Source: Cryobacterium breve (GTDB taxonomy: Bacteria > Actinomycetota > Actinomycetes > Actinomycetales > Microbacteriaceae). From it: a stretch of DNA of 64,000 nucleotides. Positions 28,542 through 38,641 of the stretch are shown piece by piece. The DNA is taken from assembly GCF_027594785.1 (NCBI RefSeq), contig NZ_CP075584.1:682001-746000 (forward strand), written 5' to 3'. The notes under the pieces are model-generated. The model did no database searches and was not told the origin of the DNA. It saw only the letters and a list, made by a program, of their open reading frames with translations. Position numbers and translations under genes: made by a program. Every line of letters begins with the position of its first letter. Positions within the stretch are counted from its first letter, which is position 1.

Positions 28542-28814
28542 ATGACCGTGTTGATAGATCAGCCTACATGGCCCGCGCACGATACGGTCTGGTCGCACCT
28601 CGTCAGCGACGTGTCGCTCGAAGAATTGCATGATTTCGCCGCCGCGAACGGCATTCCACGGCGCGGTTTCGACCTGGACCACTACGACGTGCCCGCGCAC
28701 CGCTACGAGGCCCTCGTGGCGGCTGGGGCACTTCCCGTGGGCAACAGGGAGCTCGTGCTGCGCTTGCGCGCGAGCGGGCTCCGCGTGTCCGGACGGGAAC
28801 GTTCGGGCCGCTGA
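28542..28814 (+). CDS. DUF4031 domain protein
   Basis: A 90-aa protein matching DUF4031 over its whole length: MTVLIDQPTWPAHDTVWSHL, EELHDFAAANGIPRRGFDLD, HYDVPAHRYEALVAAGA and NRELVLRLRASGLRV. Family members are small cytoplasmic proteins of unknown activity. The alternative upstream start (28491) is out of keeping with the family; the -10 at exactly leaderless spacing supports 28542. It is convergent with the RNase E/G gene. Confidence 0.87.
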   Translation: MTVLIDQPTWPAHDTVWSHLVSDVSLEELHDFAAANGIPRRGFDLDHYDVPAHRYEALVAAGALPVGNRELVLRLRASGLRVSGRERSGR

Positions 28815-28881
28815 GCAGCAGCGGTCCGGCTGCGTGTAAGCATCAGCAGTCCGGCGTGTCCCGGCGTGTCGCGGACCGGAA

Positions 28882-28911
28882 AACGGCGGCCGACCGAAGT
28901 CGACCGCCGTT
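28882..28911. terminator. Bidirectional intrinsic terminator
   Basis: A 13-bp stem (one mismatch) with a CGAA loop between the convergent DUF4031 and RNase E/G genes. Only a short T/A run is present on either side. Confidence 0.75.
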
Positions 28912-28933
28912 CGCCCGCATTTCCCGGGAGGGA

Positions 28934-31646
28934 CTAGTTCTGCGTCTCCCGTGCCGGAAGCACGATGGGCTGCGCGTTCGACGTCGAGCCGCCTGCCGTC
29001 GTGACCCGGCGGCTGCGCGAGCGGCCCTGACCGGGCTGCTTGGGCTCGGGGAGCGACTCGAGCACCGAGTCGAGCAGCTGGTCGGTGACCTGCTTGCTCA
29101 CGGTGCGGCGCGTGCGGGACGACTTCCGCACCGGGATGTCGAGGATCTCAACGGAACCGGTGTTCGCCTCGATCGGGTCGGGGTTGAAGCCCTGGGCGAC
29201 GGCCTCCGCGACGGCGTGCGCGATGTCCGCCGTCTCGACGGGGGCGACGGGCGCTGGGGCGGCCTCGGCCGTGGCCTCGTGTGCCTCGGGCTCTGCGGAG
29301 GCGGGGGGTCGACACGGGGGCATCCGGCACGTGGATGATCGGGATGGACCCGGTCAGGGCGCGTGGGATGGTCCTCGCCGCGATCAGGGCGAGGGCGTGC
29401 TTGGCATCCTCGGTGATCCCGTGGGTGCCCGACGTGGCCTTCGCCTGCTCGGTCGACGGCGCCTGGGAACCGTTGTTGCCGGAGCCGCCGCGGTGGCCGT
29501 TGTTGCCACCGTTGCCGTTGCTCCCGTTGTTGTCGTTGCCGTTGCCGGAGTTGCCCGCCTTGCTGCGCGGGCGTCGCTCCTGGGGCGGCTGGGCCGTCTG
29601 GCGGTGCTTGGTGACGGGGTCGTGGTGGATGACGACTCCGCGGCCCGCACAGGCCTCGCAGTTCTCGCTGAAGGACTCGAGAAGCCCGAGTCCGAGCTTC
29701 TTGCGGGTCATCTGCACCAGGCCGAGCGAGGTGACCTCGGCGACCTGGTGCTTGGTGCGGTCGCGGCTCAGGCATTCGAGCAGGCGGCGCAGCACGAGGT
29801 CACGGTTGGTCTCGAGGACCATGTCGATGAAGTCGACGACGATGATGCCGCCGATGTCGCGCAGCCGGAGCCTGGCGCACGATCTCCTCTGCGGCCTCGA
29901 GGTTGTTCTTCGTGACGGTTTCCTCGAGGTTTCCGCCTGACCCGACGAACTTGCCTGTGTTGACGTCGACGACGGTCATGGCCTCGGTGCGGTCGATCAC
30001 GAGGGAACCGCCGGAGGGCAGCCAGACCTTGCGGTCGAGCGCCTTCTCGATCTGCTCGGAGATGCGGTACTCGTCGAAGGCGTCGTTTTCGCCCTCGTAA
30101 CGCTCGACCCGGTCGACGAGGTCAGGGGCGACCTGGCCGAGGTACGTCTGGATCGTCTCGCGGGCTTCGTCCCCGGAGATGACCATCTTCTGGAAGTCCT
30201 CGTTGAAGACGTCGCGCACGATCTTGATCAGCAGGTCGGGCTCACCGTGCAGGAGTGCGGGGGCCTGGACGGTGTCGACGAGCTTCGAGATGGACGCCCA
30301 CTGCTCGGTGAGCCGGTTGACGTCGAGCGTCAGCTGCTCGTCGGTGGCGCCTTCCGCGGCGGTACGCACGATCACGCCGGTGTTGTCCGGAAGGACCTCC
30401 TTGAGGATCTTCTTCAGGCGGGCGCGCTCGGTGTCCGGAAGCTTGCGGCTGATGCCGTTCATCGACCCGTTCGGCACGTAGACGAGGTAGCGACCCGGAA
30501 GCGAGACCTGGCTGGTGAGCCGGGCGCCCTTGTGGCCGATCGGGTCCTTCGTGACCTGCACGAGCACCTTGTCGCCCGGCTTGAGCGCGAGCTCGATGCG
30601 ACGGGCCTGGTTGCTGTTGGCGGCGTGTTCCGCGGCAGCTTCCCAGTCGACCTCACCGGAGTACAGCACGGCGTTACGTCCGCGTCCGATGTCGACGAAG
30701 GCGGCTTCCATGCTCGGGAGCACGTTCTGCACGCGGCCGAGATACACATTCCCGATCAGGGATGCATCCTGGTTCTTGGCGACATAGTGCTCGACGAGCA
30801 CGCCGTCCTCGAGGACGCCGATCTGGATCTTGTTGTGCTTGGCGCGGACGACCATGACGCGGTCGACCGATTCGCGGCGGGCGAGGAACTCGGCCTCCGT
30901 GATGACGGGACGGCGGCGACCGGCGTCGCGGCCGTCGCGGCGGCGCTGCTTCTTGGCCTCGAGGCGGGTCGAGCCCTTGATGCGCTGCGGCTCCGTGATG
31001 AGTTCGGGTTCGCGCGGAACGCGGACCCGGACGACGGTGTTGGCGGGGTCGTCCGCACCGGAACGGTTCTCGTCTCCCGGCCGGCGGCGGGCGCGGCGGC
31101 GGACGGTCGACGTCTCGTCCGGGTACTCATCGCGGTCGGAGCGGCCGTCGGGACGGTTGTCCGAACGGTTGCGGTCGTGACGGTTGTCCGCGCCGTTGTC
31201 CTGGCGGTTGGAGTCCGATCGATTGCCGTCCTGGCGATTGCCCGAACGGTTGTCCTGACGGTCTCCGTCTGAGCGGTTGCCGTCCTGACGGTCATCGAAG
31301 GCACGCGAGTCGTCGCGTCGCCCCCGGAACGGGCCGGAAGCGGCACGATGTTCGGCGCCTGGAAGAGAAGAGAGGTCGATGGCCTGCGAACCGGCTGTGC
31401 GGGTTCGACGGGCGGAGTCGGCTGGTCCACGATGGTGTCCTGTTCGGCTGGGGTCGTCTCGGTGTTCGCCCAGGGTGCGGGCTCCCCCTCGAGGAATGGT
31501 GCTGTCGGCGGCTCCACGGTCTCGGTCGCGGCGCTGGGCGCCGGGGCCGGTGCTTCCGCGGGCGCGATCGCCGCGGCGGCTACCCGTCGACGGCGGGATC
31601 CGAACAGACCTTTGCGTTTTTTGGTGTTTTCGTTGTCTTCCACCAT
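28934..31646 (-). CDS. rne: Ribonuclease E/G (three frameshifts)
   Basis: The endoribonuclease of mRNA decay and rRNA processing. An N-terminal basic/disordered extension of about 240 residues contains many RQDGNRSD-like repeats. Then come the S1 domain (NVYLGRVQNVLPSMEAAFVD), the 5'-sensor and catalytic DNase I-like part (VIDRTEAMTVVDVNTGKFVG, LRDIGGIIVVDFIDM) and the Zn-link CEACAGRGV. The C-terminus is disordered. Errors: a missing base in the run 31321-31325, a GAGCTG-site insertion at 29868-29874 (restoring VRQLRLRDIGG) and an extra base in the run 29303-29308. Corrected length is 903 aa. The ATG at 31646 has AAGGAG. About 230 nt of leader separate it from a GATAAT -10 (31872-31877), possibly for autoregulation as in E. 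coli. Confidence 0.9.
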
Positions 31647-31871
31647 TACTGGTGCGCTCCTTGACCGTTTTGGGCGACCGCGCCACCCATCCGGCTACTC
31701 TCTCGTGCGAGAAAAACGCTTGCGCGCCCACCTCGGGAATCCTCTTCGTTCGCAACCGGCTCTTGGCTCTGGCTGCTAATACCTTTGGTCGTGGGACCAA
31801 TGAATCTGGGCTGTTACGGCCCATTAAGCCTTCTCTGGCTGTGCTCGAGCGCGGCTCAAGCATCCTCGATG

Positions 31872-31877
31872 ATTATC
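31872..31877 (-). promoter_or_regulatory. Candidate -10 of the RNase E gene
   Basis: GATAAT on the reverse strand, about 226 nt upstream of the start codon. No good -35 is seen. If correct, the gene has a long untranslated leader. Confidence 0.3.
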
Positions 31878-31913
31878 GCATGTATTGTTCAGGATCGAGT
31901 GCGAGGCGCATGA

Positions 31914-31919
31914 CATAAT
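31914..31919 (+). promoter_or_regulatory. -10 element for a leaderless transcript
   Basis: CATAAT ends 7 nt before the GTG at 31926, and no ribosome-binding site is present. Confidence 0.5.
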
Positions 31920-31925
31920 CCTGAG

Positions 31926-32526
31926 GTGCAACACACCGAGCAATCCAAGCGCCCCGTCGGGCTCGCCGTCTTCATGATCATCGGAGGTGCGATCGCCCTC
32001 GCCGCCGCCTTCGCACTGACCCTGGACAAGATCGCGATCCTCGAGGACCCGCAGGCGCAGCTCTCCTGCAACTTCAGCGTGCTCGTCGGCTGCAGTACCA
32101 ACCTCGGCTCCTGGCAGGGTGCGCTGTTCGGTTTCCCGAATCCGCTGATCGGGCTCATCGCCTGGACGGTCGTCATCACCATCGGATCCGCGATCCTCGC
32201 GGGCGCCCGGTTCGCCCGCTGGTTCTGGATCGGACTGAACGCCGGCGTGACGCTCGCGCTCGTCTTCGTGATCTGGCTGATGGGGCAGAGCTTCTTCGTG
32301 CTCGACGTGCTGTGCCCGTGGTGCATGGTGACCTGGGTCGTCACGATCCCGATGTTCCTGGCCGTGACCCTCTACAACCTCCGGACGGGCACCCTCCCGG
32401 TTCCGACGGGGGTTCGGCGCTTCGCCGCCGGCGCATCGTCGTGGATCGTCGTGATCACAATCGGGTGCTACCTCGTCGCCGCCACGGTCGCCCAGGCTCA
32501 AGATGGACTTCCTGCACCGTCTCTAG
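31926..32526 (+). CDS. Vitamin K epoxide reductase family protein (frameshift near 32496)
   Basis: A VKOR membrane protein of 199 aa after correction. It has the quinone-site CxxC in LDVLCPWCMVTWVV, a loop cysteine pair (SCNFSVLVGC) and NLGSWQGALFGFPNPLIGLI, with four to five membrane spans. Bacterial VKOR reoxidises a DsbA-like oxidase with menaquinone to drive disulfide formation outside the membrane. No DsbA partner is in the window. One extra base in CAGGCTC (32493-32499) shifts only the last few codons; removal gives VAQLKMDFLHRL and a stop at 32524. The GTG start at 31926 is at leaderless distance from a -10. Confidence 0.88.
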
Positions 32527-32595
32527 ACCTGACCCGGCACCCGCCCCACCCGCGGCATCCGCCCGGCCGAACGGATGCCGACTGTCGCCTTAACC

Positions 32596-32648
32596 GCCGA
32601 GTGTCGCCGTTCCGCCGGCTACTTTCGGCGAAAACGGCGACACTCGGC
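32596..32648. repeat. Long palindrome between convergent VKOR and ndk genes
   Basis: GCCGAGTGTCGCCGTT (32596-32611) is exactly complementary to 32633-32648, with further pairing in the loop (CCGCC/GGCG) and AACC/GGTT outside. It shares a TTTCGCCGTTT-type core with the palindrome at 1380. It can act as a terminator for both genes or be a dispersed extragenic repeat. Confidence 0.75.
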
Positions 32649-32662
32649 AGGTTTGGCGGGGG

Positions 32663-33085
32663 CTAGTCGAACCAGAGCGCGAGTTCGCGGGCCGCGGACT
32701 CCGGCGAGTCCGAGCCGTGCACGAGGTTCTGCTGGACCTTGGCGCCCCAGTCGCGGCCGAGGTCTCCCCGGATCGTGCCGGGCGCTGCGGTCGTGGGATC
32801 TGTCGTACCGGCGAGGGAACGGAAGCCCTCGATGACGCGTTCGCCGGCGATGCGGATCGCGAGGATCGGCCCGCTCTCCATGAACTCGACGAGCGGCTCG
32901 AAGAAGGGCTTGCCCGCGTGCTCCGCGTAGTGCTCCGCGAGAAGGGAACGGTCGGCCTGGACGAGTTTGATGTCGACGAGGGAATATCCCTTCTGCTCGA
33001 TGCGTCGCAGGATCTCTCCGGAGAGGTTGCGGGCGACGCCGTCAGGCTTCACCAGGACGAGGGTTTCTTGGACCGGGGTGCTCAT
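32663..33085 (-). CDS. ndk: Nucleoside diphosphate kinase
   Basis: Ndk equilibrates nucleoside di- and triphosphates by a phospho-His intermediate. The 140-aa chain has ETLVLVKPDGVARNLSGEIL, HAGKPFFEPLVEFMESGPIL and the catalytic His in NLVHGSDSPESAARELALWF. The start at 33085 overlaps the DUF4233 stop (ATGA); the longer upstream reading is not needed. It is the last gene of ileS-folC-DUF4233-ndk. Confidence 0.97.
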   Translation of the reverse strand: MSTPVQETLVLVKPDGVARNLSGEILRRIEQKGYSLVDIKLVQADRSLLAEHYAEHAGKPFFEPLVEFMESGPILAIRIAGERVIEGFRSLAGTTDPTTAAPGTIRGDLGRDWGAKVQQNLVHGSDSPESAARELALWFD

Positions 33086-33453
33086 GAGTTCTCCTTGTTG
33101 TTGTCTAGTCTCGAGCCGGTGATCATGCAGTATGCCCACATGCCGGTGAACAGTGCGCCGACGATGAACATGGCCGGGTTGACGAACCCGGTCAGGACGA
33201 TGACGGCCTGGACCATCCAGCCGATCGCGTATGACCAGGTGTAGCGGAGCAGGCCGATCGTCGCGACCATCACGAGGCAGAGCAGCGCTCCCCCGCCGAG
33301 TGCGAGCCAGGCCGGCAACGAGCCGAGCCCGAAGAGGAGCAACGCCGCGAGAAACACGATGATCGTCTCGAAGCCGAGGACGATCGACGCGAGCGACTCG
33401 CGCACCGACCGAGCACGCCGCGGGCGCGGGGCGTCGGTCACTTCTTGAGCCAT
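33082..33453 (-). CDS. DUF4233 membrane protein
   Basis: A 123-aa integral membrane protein with three to four spans (ETIIVFLAALLLFGLG, WLALGGGALLCLVMVATIGL, AIGWMVQAVIVLTGFVNPAM). It sits between folC and ndk, the conserved actinobacterial position of DUF4233. It overlaps folC by 16 nt and ndk by 4 nt. No function is known for the family. Confidence 0.87.
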   Translation of the reverse strand: MAQEVTDAPRPRRARSVRESLASIVLGFETIIVFLAALLLFGLGSLPAWLALGGGALLCLVMVATIGLLRYTWSYAIGWMVQAVIVLTGFVNPAMFIVGALFTGMWAYCMITGSRLDNNKENS

Positions 33454-34824
33454 TCCCTCGCGGCGGCCAGGGACAGGGCCTCGCCGACGAGGGTGATCGA
33501 ACCGGTCACGATCACGCCGCGGCGCGGAGCGTCCGCGGCCCAGGTCCTCGCGGCGTCGAGGGCGTCCGCAACGTCGTCGAAGCGACTGACGGCATCCTCG
33601 TTCGTTCCGGCGGCAACGATGTCGGCGAGGTCGTCGACGGGGATCGCCCGGTCGGACTGCGACTGGGTGACATGGAACCGGGTCACGACGGGGGCGAGCG
33701 CCGCGACGATGCCCGCGGCGTCCTTGTCGGCGAGGATCCCGATCACGGCGACGACCTCATCGAAGTGGAAGTAGGTGCCGACCGCCGCGGCCAGGGCGCC
33801 CGCCCCGTGCGGGTTGTGCGCGGCATCCACGAGCACGGTCGGTTCGATGCCGATGAGCTGCAGCCGGCCGGGTGAGGTGGCGGTCGCGAGCCCCTCCGTG
33901 AGGATGTCGTGGTCGAGCGGACGGGTCCCGGCACCGAGGAAGGACTCGACCGCCGCGATCGCGACGGCCGCGTTGTGGGCCTGGTGGGTGCCGTACATCG
34001 GCAGGAACAGGCTCCGAGTATGTCGCGGCCAGACCGCGCACCGTGATGAGCTGCCCGCCGACGCCGACCTGGCTGTCGAGCAGGGCGAATTCCTCGCCCT
34101 CGCTCGCGAGGGTCGATTCGGTCAGTTCCACGGCGCGTTCCAGTTCGGCCTGCACGGTTTCCACCTGCCGGGCGCTGACGACGGATGCCGCCGGCTTGAT
34201 GATCCCTGCCTTGGTGCGGGCGATCTCCGCGACGGTGTTGCCGAGCCGTTTGGTGTGGTCGAGGGCGACCGGTGTGACGACGGCGACGAGGCCGTCTGCG
34301 ACGTTCGTGGAGTCCCACTCTCCGCCCATGCCGACCTCGATCACGGCGACGTCGACGGGGGCGTCGGCGAAACAGGCGAAGGCGAGCACGGTGAGTGCCT
34401 CGAAGAAGGTGAGCGGTTCCTCGTTCGTCTCCGCGAGCTCGGCGTCCACCATCGCGAGGTACGGCTGGATGTCCTCCCAGTTCGCGGCGAGGTCGCGGTC
34501 GCTGATCGGTTCGCCGTCGATCACGATCCGTTCGTTGAGGCGGACGAGGTGCGGGCTCGTCATCATGCCCGTGCGCAGCCCGTACGCGCGCAGGATGCTC
34601 TCGGTGATCCGGCTCGTGCTGGTCTTGCCGTTCGTGCCGGTGATGTGGATCACCGGGTAGGTGGTCTGCGGGTCGCCGAGCAGTTCGACGACGCGCCGGG
34701 TCGGGCCGAGGCGCGGTCGCGGGGCGGCCTCGCCGACCCTGTCGAGCAGGGCTGTGAAGACGGCCTCGCCCGCGTCGCGGTACTCGTCGTCTTCCGGCAG
34801 GTTCTGGTCCATCGAATCAGACAT
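33438..34824 (-). CDS. folC: Folylpolyglutamate/dihydrofolate synthase (frameshift near 34011)
   Basis: FolC adds glutamate to folates. It has the Mur-ligase P-loop [15 protein letters not shown], the [17 protein letters not shown] loop, [32 protein letters not shown] and [19 protein letters not shown]. One extra base in CAGGCTC at 34008-34014 breaks the frame; correction restores [20 protein letters not shown] and a 461-aa product. The ATG at 34824 overlaps the ileS end by 8 nt, so the two are coupled. Probably co-controlled by the ileS T-box. Confidence 0.93.
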
Positions 34825-37800
34825 TCACGATTCCGTTCTCTCGGGCGACGGCGACGAGCACCGGCCCGCGGTTGGCGTAGTGGCCGGCCTCGAAGCGCAC
34901 GTAGTGCTCGACGGGGGCGCCGGCGAGGTGTTCGAGCCATTCGGAGGGCACGGCGCCCGCGAGGATGACCGGGTCGACCTCGGTCGGGGCGTGTGCGGCG
35001 AAGCGCACGGTGAGCGTTTCCGCGGCCACGTCGACGCCCGGCGCGAGGCGCAGGGTGTCGAGGTCGGCCTGGTCGAAGAAGACGAGGTCGAGGCGGATCC
35101 GGTCGGCCACGAAGAATCCGGCTGACTTGCGGGTGTCCTGAACGGCGCGGATCAGGTCGCGGGCGAAGCCCTCGGCCTCGAGCTCCGGCGTGGTGACGGT
35201 GTCGAGCAGCACGAAGCCGCCGCCCTGGAGCAGGGCGAGGGCGGGTCCCGCCGCGGCGCCTTCCGCGGATGCCGCGTCGGTGCTGCCCGCGCCGGTGTCC
35301 GCCTGCAACACGAGTTCGTACTCGCCGGCCTCGAGCGCAATGCCGCCCGCGGTCACGATTCCGTCGGTTTCGCTCCAGTCGCCGCTGCGCGCGGCCTTGA
35401 TCGCGGCCTGCACCTGCTTGCCGAGCCGGGGCCCGGCCGCGCGGGCGTTGACGGTGAGGCGGGAGGTGATGCCGTAGTTCGCCGCGCTGTCTTCGGCGAG
35501 CTCGACGAGGTTCACGCTCTTCACGTTGAACTCGTCGCGCAGGATGGCTTCGAAGGGGGCGAGCGCCGCGGTTCCGGTCGTGACGACGGTGAGCTGCGCG
35601 AGCGGCAGCCGCACGCGCAGGCCGGCCTGCTTCCGCAGCGACAGCACGGTGGAGCCTGATCGTGCGGATCTGGTCCATCGCCGTGACGAGGCCGTGGTCT
35701 GACGGGAAGAGGTCGGCGTCGGGCCAGTCCGTCAGGTGCACGCTGCGGCCGGCGGTCAGCCCCTGCCAGATTCTTTCGGTGACGAGCGGCAGCAGCGGGG
35801 CGGCGACCCGGCACACGGTCTCGAGCACGGTGTAGAGAGTGTCGAAGGCTTCTGTGGCGGTGCCGCCTGCGACGGCGCCGGTCCAGAACCGGTCCCGGGA
35901 GCGACGCACGTACCAGTTGGTCAGCACGTCGGCGAAGTCGCGGAGCCGGGCGGTGGCCTGGGTGGAGTCGAGGGCCTCGAGGTCGCTCGTGACGTCGACG
36001 ATGACGTCGCGGGTCTTCGCGAGCAGGTACCGGTCGAGGACGTCGGTCGAGTCGGTGCGCCAGACGGCGTCGTAGCCGTTCTCCCCCGAGGCGTTGGCGT
36101 AGAGCGAGAAGAAGTACCAGGTGCTCCAGAGCGGCAGCATGACCTGGCGGGTGGCCTCCCGGATGCCCTCCTCCGTGACGATGAGGTTGCCGCCGCGCAG
36201 CACGGAGGAGCTCATCAGGAACCAGCGCATCGCGTCGCTTCCGTCGCGGTCGAAGACCTCGAAGACGTCGGGGTAGTTGCGCAGCGACTTCGACATCTTC
36301 TGGCCGTCGTTGCCGAGCACGATGCCGTGGCTCACGACGTTGGTGAACGCCGGCCGGTCGAAGAGCGCGGTCGAGAGCACGTGCAGGAGGTAGAACCAGC
36401 CGCGGGTCTGGCCGATGTACTCGACGATGAAGTCCGCGGGGTTGTGGGTGTCGAACCAGTCCCGGTTCTCGAACGGGTAGTGCACGGCGGCGAAGGGCAT
36501 CGAACCGGAGTCGAACCAGACGTCGAGCACGTCCGTGATCCGGCGCATGGTGGACTTCCCGGTGGGGTCGTCGGGGTTCGGCCGGGTGAGCTCGTCGATG
36601 TACGGGCGGTGCAGGTCGGTCGGGCGCACCCCGAAGTCGGCCTCGAACTCGTCGAGCGAGCCGTAGACATCCGTGCGGGGGTAGTTCGGGTCGTCGCTCT
36701 TCCAGACCGGGATCGGCGATCCCCAGTACCGGTTGCGGCTGATCGACCAGTCGCGGGCGTTGCCGATCCACTTGCCGAACTGGCCGTCCTTGACGTTCTC
36801 CGGCACCCAGGTGACGTCCTGGTTGAGTTCGACCATGCGGTCGCGGAACTCCGTGACGCGCACGAACCAGCTCGACACCGCCTTGTAGATCAGCGGGTTG
36901 CGGCAGCGCCAGCAGTGCGGGTAGGAGTGCTCGTAGCTGGCCTGGCGCAGCAGCCGGCCCTCGGCCTTGAGCATCTGGGTGAGCGGCTTGTTCGCGTCTG
37001 ACCAGAGCAGGCCGGCGACCTCGGGCACGTCGGCGAGGAACTTGCCGCCCTCGTCGAGGGAGATGATCACGGGGATCCCGGCGGCCTCGCAGGCCTTCTG
37101 GTCTTCCTCGCCGTATGCGGGCGCCTGGTGCACGATGCCGGTGCCGTCTGCGGTCGTGACGTAGTCGGCGAGCAGGATCGTCCAGGCCTTCTGGGTGTTC
37201 CAGACGGAGGCGTCGGCGTAGTAGTCGAAGAGGCGGTCGTATGCGACACCCTCGAGCTCGCGTCCCGTGACCGTGCGGTCCACGGCAGCGGAGGCCTCCG
37301 CGGGCGTGTCGTAGCCGAGGTCCTTCGCGTAGTTGCCGACGAGGTCGATCGCGATCAGGTACTCGGCGCCGAGGACGGACACGTCCACGCGAGCGGCGTC
37401 ACTGCCGGAGGCGGCCTCCTCGCGGAGCACGGTCGCGTCCGGGGTGCCGTTCGGTCCGGCCGGGACGACGGCGTAGACGATGTCCGGACCGACGGCGAGG
37501 GCGAGGTTGGTCGGCAGGGTCCAGGGGGTCGTCGTCCAGGCGAGGGCGCGCACCGCGGTCAGGCCGAGGGCTTCCGCCTTCGTGCCGACGAGCGGGAACG
37601 TCACGGTGACGGTCTGGTCCTGGCGCATCTTGTAGACGTCGGCGTCCATGCCGAGCTCGTGGTTGGAGAGAGGAGTCTGGTCGCGCCAGCAGTACGGCAG
37701 CACCCGGTAGCCCTCGTAGGCGAGGCCCTTGTCGTGCAGGGTCTTGAAGGCCCAGATCACCGATTCCATGAAGGTGATGTCGAGGGTCTTGTAGTCGTTC

Positions 37801-38306
37801 TCGAAGTCGACCCAGCGGGCCTGGCGGTTGACGTAACGCTGCCAGTCGTCGGTGTACCTGAGCACGGAGTCGCGGGCGACCTTGTTGAAGGCGGCGATGC
37901 CGAGCTTCTCGATGTCGGCCTTGTCGGTGATGCCGAGCTGCCGTTCGGCCTCGAGCTCGGCGGGGAGGCCGTGGGTGTCCCAGCCGAAACGGCGGTGCAC
38001 GAGCTTGCCGCGCATGGTCTGGAAGCGCGGGAACAGGTCTTTCGCATACCCGGTGAGCAGGTGGCCGTAGTGCGGCACGCCGTTTGCGAAGGGCGGGCCG
38101 TCGTAGAAGACCCACTCCGGGGCATCCGTGCGGTTGTCGATCGACGCCTGGAAGGTGCCGTCGGCCTCCCAGTATGCGAGCACCTCGGTCTCGATGGCCG
38201 GGAAGTTCGGCGACGGCACGATGGGAGCGGATGCGGCGAGCGCGGCCTGGTCGTGCGCTGCGGGCTGGTCGTCTGCTGCCGGGACGGGCGGGGCTTTGGG
38301 GTACAC
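34817..38306 (-). CDS. ileS: Isoleucyl-tRNA synthetase (frameshift near 35655)
   Basis: IleS charges tRNA-Ile. The HIGH-type motif is in [20 protein letters not shown], the editing domain in [19 protein letters not shown], the KMSKS motif in [20 protein letters not shown], and the tRNA-binding C-terminal region follows. One extra base in GAGCCTG (35652-35658) separates the last 275 residues. Corrected length is 1162 aa. I chose GTG 38306 because AGGAG lies 6 nt upstream and the product then opens VYPKAPPV, like related enzymes beginning (M)TYPK; an ATG at 38312 would have no gap to the ribosome-binding site. Translation is expected to be governed by the T-box just upstream. Confidence 0.93.
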
Positions 38307-38530
38307 GTGCATCTCCTGGACAAAAGGGGCCGACAGGCCCTGTTCCACGAGGACGCCGGCTCCGGGAAGATTCGACGCGGTACCACCTCGCTTGCCGTCT
38401 TAACGCTGTGACGACCGCTTGTTCAGAGGCTGTGACGGGCCCGACCCGTTCGGTTCTACCAGGGGCCCGTCTTGCGACGATTCCCGTTCTTCCGAAGACT
38501 CACCGGTGATGGCCGGATCACTGTCATGCG
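38307..38530 (-). promoter_or_regulatory. T-box riboswitch leader of ileS
   Basis: The reverse strand carries AGGTGGTACCGCG (38376-38388), matching the T-box core AGGGTGGNACCGCG whose TGGN pairs with the NCCA end of uncharged tRNA. An ATC triplet (38508-38510) in the upstream stem region is a candidate Ile specifier. No terminator follows; the ribosome-binding site AGGAG is only about 60 nt away, so control is probably of translation, as in other actinobacterial ileS T-boxes. A TAGAAT -10 (38537-38542) sets the likely transcript start near 38530. Confidence 0.88.
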
Positions 38531-38641
38531 AGCGCAATTCTATCCCGTCGGAGCAGCGAGTGCGGGAATTTCGGGCCGGACCGTGATGTTTTACGATGGG
38601 ACCCGGCCCGGCCCCGCTACGCCGAGAGAGATTCCTTCCCC

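Noticed and set aside
38312-38348. ileS start at ATG 38312 or GTG 38348
   Set aside because: At 38312 the AGGAG touches the start codon, and at 38348 the spacing is long and the extra residues do not resemble IleS. GTG 38306 has proper spacing and product start.
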